The notes below the pieces were generated by a model, which was not told the DNA's origin, did not search any database, and saw only the letters and a list, made by a program, of their open reading frames with translations. 64,000 nucleotides of DNA. Source: Desmodesmus armatus. Its lineage: Eukaryota; Chlorophyta; Chlorophyceae; Sphaeropleales; Scenedesmaceae. Both the position numbers and the translations under genes were made by a program. Every line of letters begins with the position of its first letter. Position 1 is the stretch's first letter. Of this stretch, positions 36,129 through 48,100 are shown one piece after another. The DNA is taken from the NCBI GenBank assembly GCA_007449985.2, contig VIIQ02000644.1, positions 370,501-434,500 of the forward strand. The letters are read 5' to 3'.

Positions 36129-39100
36129 TCACCGCTTCAAGAAGCTGACATACTTCAGGAACACCACTGCCAACACAGTAAAGCCCACTGTGTAGGACGC
36201 CACAATGAGCAGCGCCCACCACCTGAAGTCGTACTCATAGCCATACACCTGCAACAGCATGCACAGCAGCAGCACCCTTCAACGCCTGTTCTTGCCGAGC
36301 CTATCCCGATTTCGGGTGTGGTGCTGCAGTGCTGCTGGGCCAATGCCTGCCAATTTGTGAGCAGGTGATAGGTGTGTTAGTAGAACATGGAGTCATGGAG
36401 TGCTTTCAGTTGAAACTGAAGCCGCTTCAGTGCTTGGTAGGCCAACCCAAAACAAGCAGCGCACATATGGCTGTTACTCACGTTCTCCAAGTAGCTTGAC
36501 ACTGTGCTGCCGGGTGGCAGACCTGGGCCACTGATGGGCGTGTAGTTGTCCCCCATTTGGCTTGCGGCCCTGCGGTGAACAAAATGGGCGCAAACAATAA
36601 ACACAACATGCTCACCACGAGCCTGGCTACAATCGCCTGCAACAGCCTGGATTCAGAACCACACGATGTTACCATGGCATGCACGCAAGCTGCACCACAG
36701 TGTCAACGGGGAGACCTGGTGAGACATGACCGCACTCACAAGCCGTAGATGATCCAGGTAGGCGGCACCACCCTGTTTGCCCACTGCCAGCCGTTGGGGA
36801 TAGAGCTCCTGCATCAACAGAAAATGTGACATCAATATGTCACCCACTGTCCGCAAGTGACTCATCCTACACTCCAATAAGTGCCAAGGGCACCACTCCC
36901 CTCCACGTGGACGAGCTAGGTGAGAAGAGCACCGAAGCCACCATGTGGAGAAGCATGCCAAGCCACTGCAGCTTTGTGGGTGTTTCAGGACTTCCAAGTC
37001 ACAGAAGACTTGACACCGCACAGCATCATAGCATGACTGCTTGCGCCACCTTTGACTTTGGCAAAACAGGACGTACCTGACAATGGTGAAGCCGTTGAAT
37101 ATGTTGAATAGGAAGTTCAGCGCACTGCACAGCCACACATGCACACAATGTGATGAGCAGCGGTATGTGGACGGTAGACAACACTGTCTAGACCGGCGCA
37201 TAGCCGTATGCTTCTGCACAAGGGTGCACCGGAACCAGCTGTGCTGACGACGGCACATAAATTCATAAACACTTGCAACTACCACCCTTCCGTCTGCAGC
37301 ACAAAAGGCACACACTCCCCAGCTAAAAGCAGCAAGCCCTCGGATGCTTGGATCCCTTCCCCCCCTCGATCCCACATACCCGGAGAACAGCTGTGCCAGT
37401 TCCACCATGGGCGTTGCGCACACCAGGAAGAAGCCAAAAGATGTGGACATCATCAGGGACCCGATGTTCATGAGGTAGTAGAAGAAGAATGAGACAGCAT
37501 CATGCCTGAAGTCCACCATGAAGTACACCTGCAGGTGGCAGAGCGAGAGCCGTCAGAAATTTGAGAGTCCTTCTTGGGCCGCCCTTTGAAACCCGGGGTT
37601 TGCAGCAGCAGTGGTGCTCAGACTTCCGCCGCCACAGCCTGGACTGGCTGCAGCTGGCGTAATCGGTCAAGGCGTTGGCGGCAACCTGGCGCATGGTGTG
37701 ATTACGTGATAGCATGACCTTCTGCAATGTGCACGCAAAGTATAGGTCAAGCAACAATATGAAGTCACTCGGGTGGGTTGCACCCCTTGCAGCTGGTGCA
37801 CGGCGACTTACGATTGGCACAAACACGGTCGCCTGCGCAATCACATACGGCAGCTCTGCCAAGATAGTGGCTGCAGCAGCAACGTGCGGGGGCAGTAAGT
37901 CAGTTGCGCCAGGACACAGGAGTAGCTGCGTGCTGCATGAGCTGGAACCCAAGCCGCACTTCAGCTAGCGTTCTGTGCGGTGACCAGGGTGACACCCGAG
38001 GTGAACACCCCACGTGACTATTTGACCGGGTGAACTTACCAATGCCAAGAGCCAGCGGGTCATACATCATCGCAGCACGCTCTCTGTAGAACACCTGCAA
38101 ACACAAGCACACAAGCCGCCTGGCACACAACAACCCACTGCCCCCATGTACACCCACTTGAGCTCCTACATCAAGGTTGAACCGACGTCAGTCGACAGCA
38201 TAATGGCAAGCTCAGTCCACAACTAGATACACGCTCAACTGGATGCCGTGGTATGGCGATGCAGTGCATGCATAGCACTAACACGAACACTACTGTCACA
38301 CAAAAGGTGGACTGGGGCTTGATCCTACCCCACTTACCACTCGCTCAGCATTGAAAACAGGCATCCCAGACCTGCACACCAGCAGCACCATGCACCTGCA
38401 GTCAGCTAATGCTAGCCAGTGGCTTGTGACGGTCACCGGTCACCAGCCACATCAGCTGACAGGTGCGAAAGCAGCACCTCAAGTGCGACAGCAAGCTGGT
38501 TGGTGCTGTGAGTGCTGCACATGTTGAGGTATGTGCAAAAGCAGGCTAGCTGACAGCAGATTTTGAAACAGAGACAGTAGCCAGGCTGGGAGACATCACA
38601 GACGATGTGGATGTTTGCAAAGCCAGCCTGCAAGCAAAGCCTAGCCCCTTTCTTACATCAGGTTGATGTTGCCAAGGAAGTTGGCGCCAGAAAACAGGAC
38701 ACCCATCACGTTCTGGACACTGCCAATGGAGGCAGGGGAAGGCACTGACCCAACCTTGTAGTACCTGCATGGAACAGTCAGCACACATCAGCGTACTCCA
38801 AGCAAGTCTCTGAAGCACGTCTTCATGGCTCATTGCATCCAACACCTGCCCCATTTCACCAAACAGTGGACATGTGACTTGCAGCATAAACAGTGCTGTG
38901 CTAGGGTGCAGCAACAGGTGATCGTCCATTGTGCCCACACCAGCCCATGCTGCAAGAACGTCCATAAGCAGAGCTGTGCTGGTGTGTGATGTGGGGAATG
39001 TACACGAACTGCACTCACATGGTTCCGTAGACCAGAGCACATGCAGCCGTCATGAGCAGGCGCAGCAGGTTGTAGGCTGGGCTCTTCCAGTAGCTGCCCA

Positions 39101-42100
39101 GCGCCTTGCTGGTGCACTCCAGCACCTGGCGGTAGAAGGGCTGCGCATACCCGCCGCCAGCATGGTGCTGGAATGCTGCAGCCAGAGAGGCGATGGTGCC
39201 CTGCTCAGCTGTAGTTGCTGCCTGGCCCTGTCAGACAGCACGACCAACAAACACACACAGTTCAGCAGCCAGAAAGAAAAAGGGGGCGGGATGCAGAAGT
39301 CCAGCTTGGGACCCCGGCTGCTTGTGATGGGCCATCACAAGCAGCTGCGTGCCGGCCCAAAGAAATGCCGACATTTCCTGGCTCGCAACAGCTGCACCTG
39401 CCACGTCAACAGTCAACACTGCCGGCCTAGCCTGCGTCCAACATGATGCACAAACCCGCCCTCCTTGGAAACCAACTGGTGCTGCGCCTGCTTGCTGGCA
39501 ACTGCTGTGATGCCGTGACCGCGCCTGCTTCCAGTAGCAGTCACAGTGTGGCACGGAAAGGGATGCAGGGGCTCATAGGGGAGCTTACCTGCTGCACCAG
39601 CAGCTCTACCTGCTTACTCAACGTGTTACCAGTATCGTATCCAGTGATATCCCTTGGATAATCCTTCAAGATCATGGACAGGGCAGCAGGCACGTACCTG
39701 CTGCACCAGCAGCTCTGCCTGTTGGGCGTTCTCCAGCTCCAGCTGGCTGCCGAGGTAGTGGTCCGGCCAGTCCACGCTGGTGTTGGCAGGGATGAGGGTG
39801 GCCATCGCACCGGCTGTGACCTCCAGCATCCATGTGGCAGGGCTGTACCCAGCTGGCAGCTTGGTGGTGCCTGCGGGGCGTGATGGTGTGATGATGTAGG
39901 TCAGCAGTCGGCGCAGCTTTGTGATGGGAAGCTGTGTGCTGCACATGCCTGGCTTTGGTGCACATTGGCCAGATCGAACATGCGCTGTGGTGTTGTGTCG
40001 ATGCGATGACAGCAATGCAGTTGGGTACTGTTGATATGGTCAGCAAGTGTCAATAATCTATAGCAGCCTTCCCGCAGATCATGCTGGCAGGCATACCGCA
40101 GTGTGCAGTACCATCCATCACACTTTGTAGGGGCAGCGAGAGACTCATTGACTGCTTCAGCTGGTCTCCACAGCTGTTAACCACAACCCATGCGCACCTG
40201 GCACTGACTCGAGGTAGTCAACGAGGGCCTTGCTGTGAACACCCAAGGGTCCAAAGTAGCTCACGTGCCCACCGCGCTGCAGGGGCAAACACGGAACAGT
40301 GAATGAGGCACTATCTCACAGCCACATGCTGCAACAAAGCAACGAAGACTGCAGAACTGCCACAAACAGCCGGCACTGCAACATGCAATCTGCTACAAAT
40401 GTTGAGAATGATTTCTTAGCCAGCGCTGAAACCCAACGGTAGGTCACTGCCGGCTGACCTGCAGCAGCAGGAGTGTGTCGAACGACTCGAAGATGTTGAT
40501 GGACGGCTGGTGGATGGTCACCATGACTGTGTGGCCAGCGCATGCGACAGCCCGCACCACGTTCATCACAATCGCTGCCGCGCGCGCATCGAAGCCTGCA
40601 AAAAGCATCGAGGTCAACACAACCAGCATCAGCACTCAACAGAGGACATGTTTGGACGCATCACTGCACAAGCAATTTCAACAACATCACGCCATGCACA
40701 TGACCAGGCAGGGTGCCTGTCAGCGCAAAAATCGTGTGGCTTCCAGTGGATGTGAGCATCAGGAGCTGGTTCACAGCGGCAAAGGTGGCATGTCAGCTTA
40801 CCCGATGTGGGTTCGTCCATGAACAGGACAGGGGCGTTTGCCATCAGCTCAACAGCGATGGTCAGTCGCTTGCGCGCCTCTGTCGACAGGCCGCTCATGC
40901 CTGGCGTGCCGACAAGGTCCGCAAAGCGCTCAGTCATGTCAACTTGCGCCAGCACCTCGTCTACACGTTGGCGCACCTGCACAAAGCGTTGGCACAAGAA
41001 ATATAGCGGACGACGCAGCGATGCACAACATAGGTGGACTCGCCATTGCGCACGAGAGCAGGGCTCGGCACTTGGGGCCTGGCACACGAGGGTAGGGCTC
41101 AACACTGGGCCTGCCATGTGCATCTGGGCCAGCTTGTCAGCCATGACACCCACTCAGATGAACTGCACGCCTTCATTGGAAGGAAATCGCTGCTTGAAAC
41201 ACTGGCTGCAACATCTCCAGCACTGGCACGTACCTGTGCATCGCTGACTGAGGGGGGCAGGCGCAGGCGGCCACTGAACCACAGCGCCTCTTCGACGGTA
41301 GTGTTGCTGCTGTGGATATCCTGCAAGACACCGCCAAGCAGCAGCAACAACAACAGCAGCACTCAATGACATCCATCATGACAGCACTGAACAGGGTGGT
41401 GCAGTACTGTGATGTACTGCACAGTACATGCATTGAATACCAGTCTGAACCTGGTCGGCTGTTGAGCCACAAAAGCACAGGTTGCCTCCAAAAACGTCGA
41501 CGTCGCACACTCAACTTCACTCACCATCTGCTCCACGTAACCGATCTGCTTTGCCCACGTGGCCTGCTGCTTGGGCAGGCCGTTGACCAGGATGTCACCT
41601 GCACACACAGGCGATGGCATGCGCTCAGCACAGTCACACACTTCCCGCCTGATTATAAGGCTGCTTCAGCTAAGGGTTTAGGAGGCATTGGCCCTGGGCC
41701 CAAGGGTTGCTTTCGATCTTGCTGAGCAGCTCTGATACCTGTGATGCGGCCAACAGTCTTCCTGCCAGCGATGACATCCATCAGTGTTGTTTTCCTGTAT
41801 GCCCGGACACAGCAGGACATACAAACCAGTCCATAGCAGCACACATCACATCATTACCATCACAACAGTTGCAACTGTGCGCCACATGCTGCTGCTGTGC
41901 CTGGCTGCTGGGTCGTATTCATTTGCATGGATGCGAGGTAGCAAAGTGCCTGTTCAGCAAGTTTGTGCACCATCAAGTAGGGCCGCCCTACTAGGCGGCC
42001 TACTAGGCGGCCTGCTACAGCCGCAAAGCACCGACGTACCCTGCTCCTGACCCTCCCATCAGTGCCACAAGGTTGCCAGGGGTTGCAAATGCATTCACAC

Positions 42101-45100
42101 CCTTCAGCAGCTCCAGCTCCTGAGGCACCTCCTCTGCCGCACCGCCGCCCGATTGGAACATGGCGCCAGGAACACTAACACGCACCACCACGCCTGCTGC
42201 TGCAGTGGGCGAGCCTGAGTCAGCACTGTCCACAGTTTGCAGGCCAGGGCCAAGTGCCTCTGGGTGTGCCTGAGCACTGTCAGCCGCTGCACCGGGCAGT
42301 GCTGCTGTGCTGCTCCTACGGCTGCTGGCTGTGCTGCTGCCCCTGCCACTGCCACGCGCCTTCTTGCCGCTGTAAGAAGGATTGGGAACAAAGTACCTAC
42401 AAGTTGCGCCCGCACAGGCAGAAGCGTTAGCACTCTGCGCAGTCGTGGCAGATTTCCGCCAAACCCGGGCGACAGCAAGGCCATCCACAAGCTGCGGCAA
42501 CTCATGCCGCCAAGCGTCACTCATCACTTTTACGTTACTGTGGGGGCGCACCAAGGGGAAAGATCCATCCCAGCTGCTCAACAAGGCAGCGGCTGCACCT
42601 CACCTCAAGTTCTTCACCACCAGTGTGATGGGCTCAAAGTTGCCACCTCCTGCACCAGTCTCCCATGCTGACTGCGCATTGTTCGCCTTGCCTGCCCTGC
42701 TGCTTGGCCTGCTGCTGTCCAGCACTGACAGCGCCACTGAGGTGTTCTGCTTCCGCTCCTCAGCCTTCAGGCGGCGCTTGAGGATCTCCCTCTCATCCGG
42801 CAACTGCAAAGCAGCAGACGCAGGCACGTGCCAGCAGCATGGTTCAACAGTCAAGGGTGGTCGTCATTGGGGCGCGTGCAGAGGTTGTATGGGGAGTGCA
42901 GAGAGCATGTCGTGTAGGAATGCAGAGTGCATGTGATGTGGGTTTGTGTGCTGCTAGTACCCCACGACATGGATGCGCCACTTTGAAACAATGACGCTGG
43001 CGCGCTAGCTGCATGGTGCTGTGCAGTGCCACACACTGCAGAACCTTCCGTCAGCCTGAAGCACTGCCCCGCACTTGAGAGCGGCAGGACTGTACTCACT
43101 GAAGCACGAGGCTGCTGGCCGCTGTAGTACTTGAGTGCCAGGTAGGCAAAGTAGTTCATCACAACAGTGAAGGCCAGCACGTATGCAACACCTGAGTGTA
43201 CACCAAGGCGCACAGACATCACAGCGGTGCAGTTGATGCATGTCACAAGTTGTGGCGGCTGGCAGCTGCATGGTCACATCACTGATCCTGGCAGGTTGAG
43301 TGCACCACAGCACTGTCTGTGATCTCATCTTTGCTGCACCCATGCGGCATTGGGATTTGCAACACAGCTTGTCTCAAGGCAAAAGAGTCGTGCCAGCTCC
43401 ACTCGAGCAAAAGGCGCGTGCACCTACCGACCCAGATCCAGTAACGCTCTGTATAGAAGCCGAAAGTGTGCAGCCCCTCCTCGCCCATGGTCAGGCCATC
43501 CGGGTTCCCTGGAGCCTTTGCCGACCAGCGCTCATTTGTCATCTCGTTGATGACAATCGCCCTCAGGGAGTAGGCAAAGGGGCTGCAGACACACAGCAGG
43601 AAGCGGCCAGGCGTCAGATGCATGCTCAGGCAGTCAGGCATCATGTGGTCTGCTGAAAGGCTGCTATCACCAATGAGACCCTGCCCCCCTGTTGTCATGC
43701 GGTGCATGCTGGTATGTATGTAGGATTCAAGCTACCGAGGATGTTGATTTTTTGACGCGTCGTCTTGCTGCACCGACAGACCAGCACACTCTGACCTGAG
43801 CCAATAGATCCAGATCCACCAGCCAGGGATTGATGCTGCACAAAGGCAGAAACACAGCATTGCGCACGGCAGCGTCAACGTCACGCATGGCTGCCGCCTG
43901 CACGTGCACACTTTGCCTGTCGAGGTTGCCAAACACAACACGTACGAGCCACCACCTGCATGATGTGCACACATGACACGCATGCAGCAGGTGCGGCATC
44001 CTGGATGCGCAAACATCAGCTGCTCAACTGAAGGGATGCACTGCTGCCACTTACGCCTGATGATGGCGAACCCTGAAGTCAGGATGAGGGCAAGGATCCC
44101 AAGCGACCCAAACGCCTGTGTGATACAAAGGGCAGCAGATGCGCAAACATCAACTCAATGGCTTGTCACATGGCAGCAGACTTCCACATCCCCTGGCCAC
44201 TTCAGCATCAGCGAATTGAGGAGCACACTCAGACTGAAGAAGCGTCACGAGCAGCAGGGTTCATGCAATTGAGGAGCACACTCAGACTGATGAACTGCCA
44301 GGGGTCACCTTTCATATGCGCCACGAGCAGCAGGCGTCATGCAATGGTCCATGCAATGGTTCATGCAAACCTGTTCCTTGGTCAGCCGTACCTGAGCATG
44401 TACAGGGGTGGCAGCAATCGAGCCAAGAGCCAATGAAACGGAACAGCCCACTCATGGATAGTGATGTGCAGAACATCAGTAGCAGGTACGTGAAGTAAGC
44501 CCCGGCATCACGGCTGTAGCCGATCATCCAGTAGCTGCAGAGCATACAGTGTAGGCATGGCCTCAGCACCTCAGCACAGTATTTTGGCGCAGTGAGTGTG
44601 TGGCAGCACAGTTGCTAAGACCAAGGCAGCATGTGCTGTACTGCGTATACAATGGCCTCGGCCTAGATGAGCTCAACAGCGTTGAAGTTCTGACTGTGGA
44701 GCAGGGCGGCTGGGGGTTGCGCAGCCAGCCATGGCGGTGTTGAGTGCCACTCACACAATGCTGGAGAACACCACGCTCTCGTAGACAGTGTTGGCTGCAC
44801 GCACAAGGGCCATGGAGGACAGCTCAGCGTAGGTGGGCAGGAAGTAGTTGTCTCTGTGCTTGTACCACACGCTCCTGTTCATCATCAGCAAGCCGAGCTC
44901 AGGTGCTGATCCAAAGGCCAGGAACATGAGGCAGATGAAGGAGGCTCCCAGAAGTGTGCGCACGCCTGTCCGATCAGGAGGCACGTTGAAGAACAGGCTA
45001 CCCACAATCAGCCCCATCACCACCATCTGCATCAGACCGCAGCAGCGTGACGAGCAGCGGCAAGCACAACACATTTTTGAGACACTGATGGAATGCGAAT

Positions 45101-48100
45101 GCTGTGCCGCCAAAGAAACATGCAGCAAAGAGGCATCATAGGCCATCACAAAGGTTCAATGCAGCAACATCGTAGAGGCTTTCCCTGATCGCAAGCGTAT
45201 GTGGCTGCAGCGCAGCAGCCAGATGTGGCCCCATCAGCGCTTGAATGTCATCCAGCAACACCATGCTCCTGCATGAATCATGCCGCGCTCACCTGCATCA
45301 ATCGGAAGATGATGAAAGCCTTGTTGCGCAGGAAGAAGATCCACTGCCGCTTCAGGGCCAGGCCCATGGCGTCCTTGACTCCCAAGGCATACCGCTGCAT
45401 GACCAAGCTGCGCGGGTTGAGGTCTGTTGGCTGCAGCGCAGCGCCAGCCTGCACCTGCAGCAACAGGACCACACACAGCATCCAGCAGCCGAAGATATGT
45501 CCCCGTGTGGGTATCGCAGTCAACAGCAAAGTGTGTGATGATGCTGTGGCTCAAGACACCAGTCGAAACCCTGGTGCTGCTGCTGTTGCTTACAGTAACA
45601 CTGACTCTGCTGCTTTAGGATGAAGCATGTACTAGCGCTAGCATTGCATGCTGGGCACAAGCAGCTGCACAGAGGGCTGAAGGCCAGCCTACACTCCCCC
45701 CCCCCATCCCAACCCGGCATACCTCCTGCAGCAGTGCCGTGCCCAACTTGCTCTCCTTCCAGAATGCATCCGCCATCTCGTCGACGCTCCTCAACAACAC
45801 ATGCTTGCCCGTGGCATCCACGGGTGGCGCCTCCGCTGCATCAGCTGCTGGGCCAGCAAGTCCTTGAGCCTGCTGGGCTTGCTGTACCTCCTGTGGCTGC
45901 TGCTCAACTGCAGATGCCTGGAGGGCCATCGCCCGCCGGCTGCTCGCATGCTGCTTGGAGCAGATGGTCTTCAGCTTTTTGCTGGCATAGCGCCATTGAC
46001 CTACACAGCACACATGAATGCTGCTGGTATGCCGACGTGCAACCAAGAACCAATCGCATCCACACATGAAATCAGCACGTATGGAGTCGTGCCAAATCAG
46101 CACCATCATGGCAGGCAACACAATGAAACATGAAATGTGACGGCAGTCGGGTTTACTCAGCTGAGTTGTGTGTGGCCAGCCGGTGGCGGATGCGCCCCCC
46201 TGGAACCCTAAAACATGTGACGATGTTCGCAGGTGCTGCAGGTGCTGCTCACCTGAGGGTGTGGTGATCTCCACCAGCCAGCTTGGCACATCCATGCGCG
46301 GTGGCAAGTCAAAGCCGATGGACTGGAAGTGCTGCTGCACCTCAGCCACAGGTCCATGGTAGATCACACGCCTGTGCGCAGCAGGACAAATGCACTTCAA
46401 TGAGGCTGAGACACAGTGTGTGCACGCAAAACTCAGTTTAGACATTCCAGCGTGACTGCAAACTTCAGCCGGATACGTGGTGGCTGACACCAGATGGTAA
46501 GGGCTGCCCAAATGTCCTTGCTGTCCTTGAACATCCCCAAGCATGCTACACATCCCTATATCAGCGCACGCCTCACCCTTCCGTCAGCACGATGATGTCA
46601 TCAAACAGGGACATCCCTGCCGCCGCCATGCATGCAACACAGCCCTATGCTACCTCCCCATGCATGCTAACAGCTCAACATCAGAGCGCTCCCCACCCTT
46701 CCGTCAGCACGATGATGTCATCAAACAGGCCCATCACCTCTGGCGGCGGCTGCAGCAGGGAGATGAGTGCAGTGCTGTGCAGTGCCGACACGCTCTGCTT
46801 CAGGAAGCGGATGATGGAGTACAGGATGGCTGAGTCCAGGCCTGTGCTGATCTCATCCATGCACAGCATCCGCTGGTTGCCAACAAGCATCTCGCCACTG
46901 GTCACGCGCTTGCGCTCGCCGCCTGAGACTCCGCGCACCTGGCACGATACAGCGATCACAGCAGCAGCACACAAACTGGTTAGTCCATGCACAGCATCCG
47001 CTGGTTTGCGACCAGCAACTCGCCACTAGTCACGCGCTTGCGCTCGCCGCCTGAGACTCCGCGCACCTGGCGCGACACACCAACCACAGCAGCAGCAACC
47101 AAACTGGTTAGGGATCCGACGCCCACCTTTCATGCATGGTAACCATGCAACCAACTATGCAAGAGGACTGACTGGCAGATACACGCAAGCGAGCTGAGCA
47201 GTTTTTGACGGTCAGCAACCACTGCAGACACTCCATCGATGCTGTCAGCCTCCTCACCATTGCGCTGCCGATCATGGTGTCCCGGGCATGCGTGAGCCCC
47301 AGCAGCCGCATGACCAGCTCCACCTTGAAGCTGCTGCCTGACAGCTTCAGCAGCTCTGCCAGCTCCCCACGCAGCAAATCCTGCACACAGAAGGATGAAA
47401 CGATTGCGAAATCACATGCATAAACACATGCATGGTATATGACAGGGCGAGGCGCAAGGCTGAATGCCACACTCACAGACTTGCCGGCTGTACCACGATA
47501 TGGGTCCTGCAAAAGCACCGCTGTGTGTACATGTGTCCGACCATGCAAGCAGTAGCCCATGCAAGCACTGCTGGCAGCAGGTCCTGCTGGCAGTAGAGCC
47601 TTTGTATGAGCCAGGCACAACGTCGAAGCCACTCACGTGCTCTCCCTGAGCGTGAACAAAGCCGCTCGCTGACAAGATGGCTTCTTCGCCTTGAGGCTGA
47701 CTGCTGTCACTGCTGCCGCCCGTGCTGTGCATGCTGACCTCCTGCCCAGGCCGACCAGAGATGCTGTCAGGGCTGGGGCTGGGGTTCTGGGAGGTGAGGT
47801 TGTTAGCAGACTTGAGCACTGGCAGTGCGCCGCCAGCACCACCACCAGTCATCGTGCGCACACTGCGGACACAAAGACAGCAGGACATCGACCTTACGGC
47901 ATGCTCCTGCATTGCTCAATACTCCTGCTAGCAGCACATGTGGATCGCAAGCAGCATCACGCATGTTGGCACTCGACTACAACCACATAAGCGACCGCCT
48001 TGATCCCTTGAGCTGCAATAAGGACTGTGTGTGGTACGATAAGCACGCACAGCAGCACTGCATATCACATCGATGGTGGGTCTTGGTGAGGCGGTTGGGT

